Of a stretch of 64,000 nucleotides of DNA, positions 33,482-41,445 are shown in pieces. The stretch is from assembly GCF_017813365.1 (NCBI RefSeq), contig NZ_JAGIZA010000020.1, positions 1 to 64,000 on the forward strand, written 5' to 3'. The notes under the pieces are model-generated. The model searched no databases and was not told the origin of the DNA. It saw only the letters and a program-made list of their open reading frames with translations. Source of the DNA: Roseomonas indoligenes (lineage in GTDB: Bacteria; Pseudomonadota; Alphaproteobacteria; Acetobacterales; Acetobacteraceae). How positions within the stretch are numbered: the stretch's first letter is position 1; each line of letters starts with the position of its first letter. The translations under genes were made by a program, and so were the position numbers.

Positions 33482-34308
33482 TGGCCGGCTCTCGCCTTTC
33501 ACGGGCCTCCACCCAGTCCCGCTACGCCGTCGCGCTGTACCGGGTCTCGACCGCCGAGCAGGGGCACTCTGGCCTGGGGCTTGAGGCACAACAGGCCAGC
33601 GTCCGGGCCTTCGTCGATCGCGAGGGCTGGACGTTGGTCGCCGAGAACCAGGACATCGCCTCGGGCAAGGACGACCGCCGGCCGGGGTTCCAGGCTGCTC
33701 TAACCCGATGCCGCCAACTCGGGGCAGTGCTGGTCGCGGCACGCCTCGATCGGATCACCCGGCGCGCCCACACGCTTTCGCAGCTGCTGGAGGAGGGGAT
33801 TTCTATCCGCGCGGCTGACATGCCCGGGGCAGATGACCTGATGATGCGGGTCTACGCAGCCATGGCGCAGAAGGAGCGAGAGCTCATCTCGGAGCGGACC
33901 CGGGCGGCGCTGGCGGCGGCACGGGCACGTGGGGCGGTGCTGGGCGGCGACAGGGGCTGGAGGCCGCCGTTGCCGCCCTGTGCAGCCGCTGCGACCCAAG
34001 CGCGCCAAGAGAAGGCGACCCGATCGGCACACCGGCTGCTGCTGGAAGTGGAAGCGCTCCGTCGAGAGGGCATCACGGCCAAAGCGGCGATGGCGCGGGC
34101 ACTGACGGAGCGTGGCGTGCCGACACCGCGGGGTGGCGCCGTGTGGACTCACACGACGGTGGCGCGTGTGGTGGAGCGGCTTCGTGCGCAGCTGCCATTC
34201 GGAAGGGTAGCAGGGCAGCTTGGCCACACCTCACCGTTGGCAGGCTGTGGAACTGGCCCCGGTGTGGCACGGAGCGAAGGTTCCTTAAAGCGAAGCCGCG
34301 CTGCGTAG
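33481..34308 (+). CDS. Serine recombinase (resolvase/invertase family)
   Basis: The 275-residue protein has an N-terminal resolvase domain with the catalytic Ser in ALYRVSTAEQGHSGLGLEAQ, the Arg-containing block DIASGKDDRRPGFQAAL, and VLVAARLDRITRRAHTLSQL, then helix E (MMRVYAAMAQKERELISERT). A shorter DNA-binding segment follows (EGITAKAAMARALTERGVPT, then PRGGAVWTHTTVARVVERLR). It cuts both strands at a crossover site via a Ser-DNA bond. The last 45 residues look non-homologous, so the C terminus may have been replaced. A decayed partial copy lies at 34750. Confidence 0.85.
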   Translation: MAGSRLSRASTQSRYAVALYRVSTAEQGHSGLGLEAQQASVRAFVDREGWTLVAENQDIASGKDDRRPGFQAALTRCRQLGAVLVAARLDRITRRAHTLSQLLEEGISIRAADMPGADDLMMRVYAAMAQKERELISERTRAALAAARARGAVLGGDRGWRPPLPPCAAAATQARQEKATRSAHRLLLEVEALRREGITAKAAMARALTERGVPTPRGGAVWTHTTVARVVERLRAQLPFGRVAGQLGHTSPLAGCGTGPGVARSEGSLKRSRAA

Positions 34309-34310
34309 TT

Positions 34311-34568
34311 CTACGCTGGCCGAATAGTCTCGCTCTGCATCATGCTGTCGAGCGTTGGCGGCTCGGGGTCTGAAGCGAAGACGCGCTTGGAGCTGCCATC
34401 GGCAGCTTGCAGCCAGACGAACGTTTCCTCGCCACTCAGCCCCAACTTCGACGCGACAGCGATCGCGGCCTTGGTTGCCGAAGCCTCAGAACGGTACCCA
34501 GGATAGATCAGCGTGCCTTGGGCGATGTCCCAGCGGTCGCCGCGTGGCTGGACGGTATAGGAAATCAT
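34311..34568 (-). CDS. Small hypothetical protein
   Basis: The 85-residue protein (MISYTVQPRGDRWDIAQGTL, then IYPGYRSEASATKAAIAVAS) resembles in pattern the short DUF2188-type proteins, with a WDI strand, a short turn and an Ala-rich helix, but the match is weak. AAGGGGTGAG lies upstream of the ATG, which supports translation. It is wedged between the recombinase and the recombinase relic, on the opposite strand. Function unknown. Confidence 0.55.
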   Translation of the reverse strand: MISYTVQPRGDRWDIAQGTLIYPGYRSEASATKAAIAVASKLGLSGEETFVWLQAADGSSKRVFASDPEPPTLDSMMQSETIRPA

Positions 34569-34749
34569 TGGAAACTCACCCCTTGGTGGCGTCGACCCAG
34601 CCAGGTGAGGCTAACCCGAAGAAGGTATATGGGTGGCTCAGGGCAGTATTGCATGGGGAGGCCGGGGTGGGCGCCCTCGGCATACCGAACGGGAACGTCG
34701 GTTGGTGCCGCTCAGAGTGGGACAAGAGTGCCAGAATGCGAGGTTCTGG

Positions 34750-35123
34750 TTGAAAAAGAGCGGGAGCTGATTTCGGGGCGGACCCGGGTGGCGCTGGCGG
34801 TGGCACGAGCGCGTAGGGCGGTGCTGGGTGGGGACAGGGGGTGGCAGCCCGGAGCGCCACCCTGTGCGGCTGCTGCCGCCCGAGTACGCCAGGAGAAGGT
34901 GACCCGGACGGCGCATCGGCTCACCCTGGAATTGGAGGCGCTACGGAAAGATGGCGTCACGACCCACGCCGGGAAGGCGCGGGCGCTGATGGAGCGGGGA
35001 GTGCCAACACCGCGGGGCGGGGCTGTGTGGACCCACACAACCGTGGCGAGGGTAGTAGGGCGTCTTTGTAAGGAGCCCGTTCTGTTTCGATCGGTTAGCC
35101 AGCTTGCAACCGACACCCTTTAA
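34750..35123 (+). pseudogene. Relic of the serine recombinase C-terminal half
   Basis: Residues read EKERELISGRTRVALAVARA, then AVLGGDRGWQPG, VTRTAHRLTLELEALRKDGV and GVPTPRGGAVWTHTTVARVV, closely matching residues about 132-228 of the recombinase at 33481. The catalytic domain is absent and the sequence before 34750 is unrelated. It is therefore a truncated tandem duplicate. The frame ends at 35121-35123, just before the promoter of the second toxin-antitoxin pair. From 34569 to 34749 I see no gene. Confidence 0.85.
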
Positions 35124-35129
35124 CTTCCG

Positions 35130-35163
35130 TTGACAGAGTCTAAATCTGGATATAGTCCAGATT
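35130..35163 (+). promoter_or_regulatory. Promoter and palindromic operator of the second RES-Xre pair
   Basis: A -35 hexamer TTGACA at 35130-35135 and a -10 hexamer TATAGT at 35151-35156 (15-base spacer) precede the antitoxin. The -10 lies inside a perfect inverted repeat: AATCTGGA at 35143-35150 and TCCAGATT at 35156-35163 around TATAG. Binding of the antitoxin here would occlude RNA polymerase, the expected autoregulation. Confidence 0.75.
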
Positions 35164-35180
35164 CGGACTTGGAGGCTACA

Positions 35181-35711
35181 ATGCAGAAGGCTGTAGGGGT
35201 GGCGCGGCAATCGGTTACCCAGGGTCTTGCTCACCTGGACCGGAGCCGCTTCCTGCCCGAGAACCGTAAGCGCCTGAGTGCGCCCGGGATGCGGACCTTC
35301 CTTGCCATTGCAGACCTCTGGCGGCTTGATGAGGGCCAGCGGCTTCTTGTCCTGGGATCTCCTGCCCGCTCGACCTTCCACAAGTGGGCCAAGACCGCTC
35401 GCGAGCATGGCGACTTCACCCTGGACGTCGACACCCTGACGCGCATCTCGGCGGTGCTTGGCATTCACCAGGCGCTTGGCATTCTGCACGGCAATGAGCG
35501 GGAGGGGGTCACTTGGCTCCAGAATCCCCACCAAGCGACCGTCTTCGGGGGCAGGCCCCCGCTCGACCTGATCACAAGCGGTACCCAGGACGGGCTCATG
35601 ACGGTCCGGCGCTTCCTCGATGCTGCTCGGGGGGGCCTCTACATGGAGCCGGTCGACGCCCTGGACCGACACTTCCAGCCGTACCGGGACGAGGACCTTG
35701 TCCTCTCTTGA
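35181..35711 (+). CDS. Xre/MbcA/ParS-type antitoxin, second RES pair
   Basis: The 176-residue protein has an N-terminal helical DNA-binding region (FLAIADLWRLDEGQRLLVLG, then SPARSTFHKWAKTAREHG) and the DUF2384/MbcA toxin-binding C terminus: ALGILHGNEREGVTWLQNPH followed by ATVFGGRPPLDLITSG. I chose ATG 35181 because GGAGG lies 5 bases upstream; an in-frame start at 35130 would lie inside the promoter. It neutralises the RES toxin encoded downstream with a TTGA overlap. It is only distantly like the antitoxin at 8041. Confidence 0.87.
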   Translation: MQKAVGVARQSVTQGLAHLDRSRFLPENRKRLSAPGMRTFLAIADLWRLDEGQRLLVLGSPARSTFHKWAKTAREHGDFTLDVDTLTRISAVLGIHQALGILHGNEREGVTWLQNPHQATVFGGRPPLDLITSGTQDGLMTVRRFLDAARGGLYMEPVDALDRHFQPYRDEDLVLS

Positions 35712-36382
35712 GCGATGTCTTTGCACCAGCGCCATCTCCTTCGTACCGGCTGATCCCATCCAGGTTCCCACCAATTGGCCTGTTCGACACGGTGACAACA
35801 ACGGCTGACGCCGGCGCCGTCATGGATCTGGCGGGGTGGACCAACGATCGCCTGGTTGAGGAGCGCCTGCGTCGGCTTCCCGAGGACGAGTGGGTCTACG
35901 GACAGCCAAACTCCAGCATCGTCATGGCGACCTTCCTGCACGTCCCGCCTGGCGGATCACGCTTCAATGGACCGGACCTTGGAGCCTGGTATGCCGCAGC
36001 GGCGTTGCGCACGGCGGCCTTCGAGGTCGCCCACCACCTTCGACGCGAAGCGGTGGCGACCGGCGCGGCCATCTTGCACCGTGACTTCCGCACCTACACG
36101 GCCGAGCTGGCAGGCTCCTATCTCGACATCCGTGGTCAACAGGCACCGCGGGCCGGCGTCTACGATCCGGGCAGCTACGCTGCCTCTCAGGCCCTGGGGG
36201 AAGGCATCCGCGCCTCGGGGGGAGGGGGCATCATCTACGACAGCGTGCGGCACATCGGCGGCGTCAACATCGTGTCCCACCGGCCGCGGAACATCCTCCA
36301 GGTCACGCAGACCGATCACTGGCGGCTCACCGTCGAGGCCGCGTCCCCCCGGATTGAGATGGCGAGGCTGAAGGCAGGCTGA
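35708..36382 (+). CDS. RES-domain toxin, second pair
   Basis: The 224-residue protein carries the RES pattern: Arg in SYRLIPSRFPPIGLFD, the GxRFN box in PPGGSRFNGPDLGAWYAAAA with Glu in LRTAAFEVAHHLRRE, and the late Ser in GGGIIYDSVRHIGGVNIV. It probably degrades NAD+. The start is TTG at 35708, overlapping the antitoxin stop (TTGA); the frame is open further upstream, but only as an overlay of the antitoxin. Its larger size and different arrangement distinguish it from the RES toxin at 7526. A strong hairpin follows at 36424. Confidence 0.87.
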   Translation: MSDVFAPAPSPSYRLIPSRFPPIGLFDTVTTTADAGAVMDLAGWTNDRLVEERLRRLPEDEWVYGQPNSSIVMATFLHVPPGGSRFNGPDLGAWYAAAALRTAAFEVAHHLRREAVATGAAILHRDFRTYTAELAGSYLDIRGQQAPRAGVYDPGSYAASQALGEGIRASGGGGIIYDSVRHIGGVNIVSHRPRNILQVTQTDHWRLTVEAASPRIEMARLKAG

Positions 36383-36423
36383 TGGTGAGGAGGCAAGGCC
36401 GCCCCGAAGCCGTGCCGTCCCCT

Positions 36424-36461
36424 GTTCACCACCCATCAACGGTCGTTGGTGGGTGGTGAAC
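36424..36461. terminator. Strong hairpin after the RES toxin gene
   Basis: GTTCACCACCCATCAAC at 36424-36440 pairs with GTTGGTGGGTGGTGAAC at 36445-36461 around GGTC, a 17-bp stem with one U-G pair in the RNA. It lies 42 bp after the toxin stop and between convergent genes. There is no U-tract, so it may be a structural stop or a protein-binding palindrome. The rest of 36383-36644 shows nothing else recognisable. Confidence 0.6.
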
Positions 36462-36644
36462 ATGAGGACGATGAAAGTTAGGCGCGCGCTGGGCAGGAGC
36501 ACTCGCCGTTGAGTTAGGCGAGGCGCTGGGTCAAGCTCTGCGAACTCCAGGCCATCCGGCCCGTCAGCGCAAACGCTGAAGGCCCTGGACTGTCTTTCCA
36601 GGCGAGTGGGCAGGATAGCCGGGACGACTCAGTACGGGGTCCTG

Positions 36645-37847
36645 TCATTGCGGCGTGAGGACGGCCAGCCGACGCGGAAAGCGGGTCAGCACCTCCGGCC
36701 CATCCTCCCTTATCAGCACCATATCGCCAATCGATGCACCAGCGATCCCGGGCACGAAGAGATTTGGGTGTAGTTCGAACAGCATGCCGGGCTGCAGCAA
36801 GAGAGGCGGGCCGGGCAGAGCAGGGGCAGCGTCATAAGGCTGGGGGAACTCCGCGGTGCCGATAGGGTCCTCGTAGCTGTGCCCAAGCGCATGGCCGGAG
36901 CGAAAGCGGAACTCTTCCGGGTCACCAAGGCGCTCCATGCACGCACGGAATTCCGTATCGAATGGCGTGTTGACGTCCCGAAGCGGCGCGCCAGGCCGCA
37001 TCAGGGCGAACATGCCATCGTACATGCGCTCTACCGTCGCGAACATGGCGCGGGCGGCCTCGCCGGGCTGGCCCATATGGGCGGTACGCAAAGCATGTCC
37101 CCAATGGCCATTCAGCAGGACCATGATACCGAGTAGCACCTGGTCGCCCAGCTGCGGAATGCGTGCGTTTTCGTCACGCCAGAAATGACACCGGCCGGCA
37201 GCGGGTGCCACCGTCAACCAGGTCTTGCAGTATTCAGCGCCTCGGTCCTTTGCCAAGGCTTCGAGTGCAACCTGCATCTGCCAAGCGCTGCGACCACTGT
37301 AAGCCAGTGGACCAAGCGCCTCGAACATGGAATCGCAGATGGCGGCGGCCCGCCGGTGGAAGCTGATCTGTACGGCGTCCTTGACCATGCGGCGCTTGGC
37401 AAATTCCGCAGTGCAGTCCAGCCAATCACGAGCGCCAGCAGCGGCGAGGGTCTCCCAGATGCCAAGCGGGATCTCGTCACGCCCCGTAATACACACACGC
37501 TCCGCGTGTCCAAGCGCATGCAGGATTGCGCGGGCGAAGGCTGCGCCCTTGCCGAGTACGGCTGTTGCAAAACGCCGCGTGTCCTCCGCCATTAGCCGGG
37601 CAAATACGCTTGCAGTGATGAGGTGCGGTGGCCCCGTGCGGGGCAGCACGAGGGCTGAAGGTGCGGGTTCGCTGTCCCAGTCGGCGAGATAGCGCAGGTT
37701 GCCGTGGCTGCGTGTGGCTGTGCCAGCCGAACTACCCTGGCCAAAGACAACCATGGCACCCAGACCCTCCGCGGCCATCCACTCTTGAAGAGAGGCCTGC
37801 CGTGCTGCCAGGATCTCCGCCGGCACCGCTGAAACCAGTTCCGCCAT
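36645..37847 (-). CDS. M24-family (creatinase/Xaa-Pro peptidase fold) protein, probably not metal-dependent
   Basis: The 400-residue protein has a creatinase-type N domain and a pita-bread C domain. In the C domain the His block GHALGHSYEDPIGTAEFPQP and the Glu in GMLFELHPNLFVPGIAGASI remain, but the DxxxxxD metal site reads LLGIMVLLNGHWGHALRTAH, lacking both Asp, and the final Glu is Asp in SIGDMVLIRED. Loss of these ligands favours a creatinase-like hydrolase of a C-N bond over an aminopeptidase. AAGGA lies 6 bases before ATG 37847. It is divergent from a Bug receptor gene, which may deliver its substrate. Confidence 0.75.
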   Translation of the reverse strand: MAELVSAVPAEILAARQASLQEWMAAEGLGAMVVFGQGSSAGTATRSHGNLRYLADWDSEPAPSALVLPRTGPPHLITASVFARLMAEDTRRFATAVLGKGAAFARAILHALGHAERVCITGRDEIPLGIWETLAAAGARDWLDCTAEFAKRRMVKDAVQISFHRRAAAICDSMFEALGPLAYSGRSAWQMQVALEALAKDRGAEYCKTWLTVAPAAGRCHFWRDENARIPQLGDQVLLGIMVLLNGHWGHALRTAHMGQPGEAARAMFATVERMYDGMFALMRPGAPLRDVNTPFDTEFRACMERLGDPEEFRFRSGHALGHSYEDPIGTAEFPQPYDAAPALPGPPLLLQPGMLFELHPNLFVPGIAGASIGDMVLIREDGPEVLTRFPRRLAVLTPQ

Positions 37848-37981
37848 GATAATCCTTAAGTTGCACAATCTTTGCCTATGCTGACACGCAGCGCCTTACC
37901 TGTCGCTTGGGAACCATTCCAAAAGGACCGGCGAGCTCGCTACACTCACACTTGTGGCTTTGTTTTGGGAGTAGTGCATCG

Positions 37982-38959
37982 ATGGTGGGTCGCAGGACGG
38001 TCGCTTTCGCAGCTACGGCAGGGCTGGTCGGCTCCAGTATGAGCCCCACTTACGCGCAAACTTTCCCCAGCCGCGCCCTTAAGCTAATCGTGCCCTTCCC
38101 GCCGGGCGCCGGTACGGATGCCACAGCGCGCATCGTCGCACAGAAGTTGTCCGAAGAGCTGCATCAGCCGGTGGTGGTAGAGAACATAAACGGTGCTAAC
38201 GGGCTGCTGGGCACGAAGGCGATGGCAACCGCGGCGCCCGACGGTTACACAATAGGCATCGCCGCGCCCGGTCCCATGGCGATCGCCCAGTTTATGTTCC
38301 CCGATATGCCGTACGATCCCGAGAGGGATTTCGTGCCGGTGATCGGCGTCAATGAGGGCCGTCTGGCGCTCGCAGTCGCGAATCATATGGAGGCACGAAG
38401 CGTAGCCGAGCTGATTGAGCTTATCCGCCGCAACCCTGGCAAGTTTAACGCAGCAAATCCGACCACGGGATCAGTCCACCACCTTCTCGCCGAGACCTTC
38501 AAACTGGAAGAGCATCTGCAGTTCGAATTGATACCTTATCGGGGCGGCGCGGCGGCCATGAACGACCTGGTAGGCGGCCATGTCGACCTCATGTTCAACG
38601 GTGTCTCGACGGTCGAGCCACTAGAGAAGGATGGTAAGCTGCGCACGCTTATGGTGGTGGGTACCACGCGGCATGCGCTTCTTCCTTTAGTGCCGTGCAG
38701 CGCTGAGCTGGGTAAGGCCTACCTGTCCGGTTCTCAGTGGCATGGAATCGTCGTGCCCAGCGGGACGCCAGCCGCCATTGTTGTGAAGTTGCACGACGCA
38801 CTTTTCGCCGCCCTTAACGCCGACGATGTGCGAGAGAAGCTGGCACGGATTGGAACGGAGGTGACCGCGAGCTCCAGCGACGACTTTGCTGCCCTTCTGC
38901 ATAGCGAGCGCGCACGCTGGAGCCACGTCATCCAAGTAGCAAATATCAAGGCCGATTAG
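37982..38959 (+). CDS. Bug/TctC-family periplasmic solute-binding protein
   Basis: The 325-residue protein has a leader (MVGRRTVAFAATAGLVGSSM ending near TYAQ) and the Bug motif FPSRALKLIVPFPPGAGTDA, followed by AAPDGYTIGIAAPG, MPYDPERDFVPVIGV and LIPYRGGAAAMNDLVGGHVD. GGGAG lies about 10 bases before the ATG at 37982; a longer frame from 37907 is possible. It is divergent from the M24 protein gene with a 134-bp gap, so one promoter region serves both. Codon use is slightly less GC-rich than in other Bug genes here. Confidence 0.9.
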   Translation: MVGRRTVAFAATAGLVGSSMSPTYAQTFPSRALKLIVPFPPGAGTDATARIVAQKLSEELHQPVVVENINGANGLLGTKAMATAAPDGYTIGIAAPGPMAIAQFMFPDMPYDPERDFVPVIGVNEGRLALAVANHMEARSVAELIELIRRNPGKFNAANPTTGSVHHLLAETFKLEEHLQFELIPYRGGAAAMNDLVGGHVDLMFNGVSTVEPLEKDGKLRTLMVVGTTRHALLPLVPCSAELGKAYLSGSQWHGIVVPSGTPAAIVVKLHDALFAALNADDVREKLARIGTEVTASSSDDFAALLHSERARWSHVIQVANIKAD

Positions 38960-38979
38960 CTCAGCTGCTGACTGGCGGG

Positions 38980-39367
38980 CTATCTCTGCCGCCCGCCCGC
39001 CACCTCGTCCGGATCTCCCCCGGCCTCCTGGATGATGCGGACCAGCTCGGCATCCGTCATCTCGACCTGCGGCCGCGCGGCGGCGACCTGCACTTCGTGC
39101 TTCTCCCGCCAGCCCGCGCGTCTTCATCCAGAAAATGCTGGCAGCTGTGTTGTGGCCGGAGGTCGCCATTTGGAACAAGGTCTGGGCCACCTTGGCCGTT
39201 GCCTCCACCGAGCCCCGGTCCAACTCGCGCCGGAAGTGCAGGCGCAAAGTCTTGGGTTCGGTGTCGAGCAGGAGGGCGATGTCGGCCTGAGCGATCCCGA
39301 AGTCGGCCATGACCCGCACGGTCTTGCGCTGCTCATCCGTGGGCTGGAAGGCATAGCCCTGGCTCAT
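38980..39367 (-). pseudogene. Helix-turn-helix small protein A, frameshifted
   Basis: The protein opens YAFQPTDEQRKTVRVMADFG and continues with IAQADIALLLDTEPKTLRLH and FRRELDRGSVEATAKVAQTL, a phage-type helix-turn-helix seen twice more in this operon. After IFWMKTR the frame shifts by a missing base near 39117; the other frame continues AGWREKHEVQVAAARPQVEM and ends RIIQEAGGDPDEVAGGRQR at 38980. The start overlaps the preceding paralogue stop (ATGA). Either a real mutation or a sequencing error. Confidence 0.7.
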
Positions 39368-39786
39368 TCAGCCCTCCCCTGGATGAGGTGCTGGTACACA
39401 CGCGAGGCCTCGACCGGGTCGTCGGGCAGCCGGGACACCAGGGCCTCGATCCGGCGGGCAACGCGCTGCCGCGCCCCATCCGAGTCGGCCATCTCGGCCT
39501 GGACGGTCACCTCGTGCTTCTCCCGCCATCCGGCTCTCGCCTTCATCCAGAAGATCGCGGCCGCGACCGACCCGCCCTCGGTGGCCATGCGGTAGAGGCT
39601 CTGGCCTACCTTGGCGGTAGCCTCGATGGAGCCGCTGTCGAGCTCCCAGCGAAAGTGCTTGCGGAGCGTCTTGGGGTCGATCCGCAGCAGGGTAGCAATG
39701 TCATCGTGCGGCACCCCAAACCCGGACATGGCCCGCACCGTCCGGCGCTGGTCGTCGGTGGCCTCAAAGGCGTGGCCCTGGGGCAC
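39364..39786 (-). CDS. Helix-turn-helix small protein B
   Basis: The 140-residue protein reads FEATDDQRRTVRAMSGFGVP, DDIATLLRIDPKTLRKHFRW, ELDSGSIEATAKVGQSLYRM and AAAIFWMKARAGWREKHEVT. The same pattern occurs in proteins A and C and in small DNA-binding proteins of prophages near packaging or methyltransferase genes. I use GTG 39786, one base after the methyltransferase stop; a longer ATG start at 39837 would overlap that gene. The C terminus (RRIEALVSRLPDDPVEASRV) is private to this copy. Confidence 0.75.
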   Translation of the reverse strand: MPQGHAFEATDDQRRTVRAMSGFGVPHDDIATLLRIDPKTLRKHFRWELDSGSIEATAKVGQSLYRMATEGGSVAAAIFWMKARAGWREKHEVTVQAEMADSDGARQRVARRIEALVSRLPDDPVEASRVYQHLIQGRAE

Positions 39787-39787
39787 C

Positions 39788-41059
39788 TCAGGCGCCCTTA
39801 GGCACCAGGGTGGCCCGCTCGGCCCGGACCTGGGCAAAGGTTGCCCCGTCGCCCTCTAGCCGCGCTTCCTGGCCCGTGAAGGCCTGCCAGCGGAGCACGG
39901 CGACGTCGACGTAGGCCGGCGACAGCTCGACGGCGTGGCAGGCACGGCCCGCCATCTCCGCGGCGATCAGCGTGGTGCCCGACCCGGAGAAGGGCTCGTA
40001 GACGGCCTGCCCCGGGGAGGAATTGTTCTCGATCGGCCGGCGCATGGACTCGACCGGCTTTTGGGTGCCGTGGACGGTGTCGGTGTCCTGGTCGCGGGAG
40101 GGGATGGACCAGAGGGTGGTCTGCTTGCGGTCGCCGGACCAGTGGCCCTTGGTGCTGGCCCGCACGCCGTACCAGCAGGGCTCGTGCTGCCAGTGGTAGT
40201 GACCCCGGCCGAGCACCAGCCGCTCCTTGGCCCAGATGATCTGAGCGCGGATCTCGAACCCGCACGCGGTAAGGCTCTCGGCCACCGTCCCGGCGTGCAG
40301 TGCCCCATGCCAGACATAGGCCACATCCCCGGGGAACAGCGCCCAGGCCTCGCGCCAGTCGGCCCGGTGGTCGTTCAAGACCTTGCCCGTGCGTTGGGTC
40401 TTGCTGCCCTCCAAGGCCTCGTTGCGCCAGGCGGGATCGTACTCGACCCCGTAGGGCGGGTCCGTGACCATCAGGTGCGGCCGGACGCCACCCAGGGCTG
40501 CCTCGACCGCCACAGGGTCGGTACAGTCCCCGCAGACCAAGCGGTGGCGGCCGAGCAGCCAGATATCACCGAGGGCCGAGACGGGCACCTCGGGCGGGGA
40601 GGGGACTTCATCGGGGTCGGTCAGCCCTGAGATCGGCTCGGCCAGGAACCCCGCGATCTCGTCGGAGTCGAACCCCGTCAGCTCCAAGTCGAAGCCGTCC
40701 GCCCCCAACTCGGCCAGCTCCACCCGTAGCAGATCCTCGTCCCACCCGGCCGACAGCGCCAGGCGGTTGTCGGCGAGGACGTAGGCGCGGCGCTGCGCTG
40801 GTGTCAGGTGGGACAGCTCCAGCGTCGGCACCTCCGTCATCCCCAGCTGCCGCGCGGCAAGGAGCCGGCCGTGCCCCGCAATGACGCCCCGCTCACCATC
40901 GACGAGGACAGGGTTGGTCCAGCCGAACTCGCGAATGCTGGCGGCGATCTGGGCCACCTGTGCGGGTGAGTGGGTCCGGGCATTCCGGGCGTAGGGGATC
41001 AGCTCGGCGACGGGGAGGGGCTTGTAGGGGGGAAAGATCGGAGCGGGTGTCGCGGTCAT
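39788..41059 (-). CDS. DNA methyltransferase with N-terminal ParB-like domain
   Basis: The 423-residue protein begins with a ParB/sulfiredoxin-like domain (ELIPYARNARTHSPAQVAQI, then ASIREFGWTNPVLVDG and GVIAGHGRLLAARQLGMTEV) and continues into an adenine or N4-cytosine methyltransferase of the beta order: motif IV VTDPPYGVEYDPAWRN, IIWAKERLVLGRGHYHWQHE, and the AdoMet site VYEPFSGSGTTLIAAEMAGR. Such fusions are common in prophages and lack a paired nuclease. It overlaps gene C upstream (ATGA) and is followed by gene B after one base, so the operon is C-methyltransferase-B-A. The target site is unknown. Confidence 0.9.
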   Translation of the reverse strand: MTATPAPIFPPYKPLPVAELIPYARNARTHSPAQVAQIAASIREFGWTNPVLVDGERGVIAGHGRLLAARQLGMTEVPTLELSHLTPAQRRAYVLADNRLALSAGWDEDLLRVELAELGADGFDLELTGFDSDEIAGFLAEPISGLTDPDEVPSPPEVPVSALGDIWLLGRHRLVCGDCTDPVAVEAALGGVRPHLMVTDPPYGVEYDPAWRNEALEGSKTQRTGKVLNDHRADWREAWALFPGDVAYVWHGALHAGTVAESLTACGFEIRAQIIWAKERLVLGRGHYHWQHEPCWYGVRASTKGHWSGDRKQTTLWSIPSRDQDTDTVHGTQKPVESMRRPIENNSSPGQAVYEPFSGSGTTLIAAEMAGRACHAVELSPAYVDVAVLRWQAFTGQEARLEGDGATFAQVRAERATLVPKGA

Positions 41060-41445
41060 CCACGGTCTCCCTCTATGACATTCGGCAATCTGTCCCGCTG
41101 GTCAGGCTGGACGAAGCTGACCACGAGATTGGGCGATGGCAGAGGCGCACCGTTCGGCCCGCTCACCTCGTGTACCTGTTTCTCGCGCCAGCCGGCGCGG
41201 GCCTTGAGCCAGAAGATCGAGGCGGCAACGTTTCCCGGCGTGGTGGCCTGCTGGTAGAGGCACTGCGCCACGCGAGCGTTCGCCTCGTGCACGGCGGTGT
41301 CGAGCTCGTGGCGGTAGGCCCGACGCAGCGTGGGCTCGGAGCAGTGGACGACCTTGGCGATGGCGTCCTGCGGGATGCCGTAGGCGGCCATGGTCTTGAC
41401 CACCCGGCGCTGCTCCTCGGTTGGCGTGTAGCGCGGCATTGCCAT
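41056..41445 (-). CDS. Helix-turn-helix small protein C
   Basis: The 129-residue protein reads RYTPTEEQRRVVKTMAAYGI, PQDAIAKVVHCSEPTLRRAY, RHELDTAVHEANARVAQCLY and AASIFWLKARAGWREKQVHE. It is the first gene of the operon and a paralogue of A and B. The chosen ATG at 41445 has AAGGGG upstream; a downstream ATG (MPRYTP) is an alternative. Its extended tail (PSPNLVVSFVQPDQRDRLPN) differs from B. The role is probably DNA binding; some similar proteins are annotated near small terminases. Confidence 0.75.
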   Translation of the reverse strand: MAMPRYTPTEEQRRVVKTMAAYGIPQDAIAKVVHCSEPTLRRAYRHELDTAVHEANARVAQCLYQQATTPGNVAASIFWLKARAGWREKQVHEVSGPNGAPLPSPNLVVSFVQPDQRDRLPNVIEGDRG

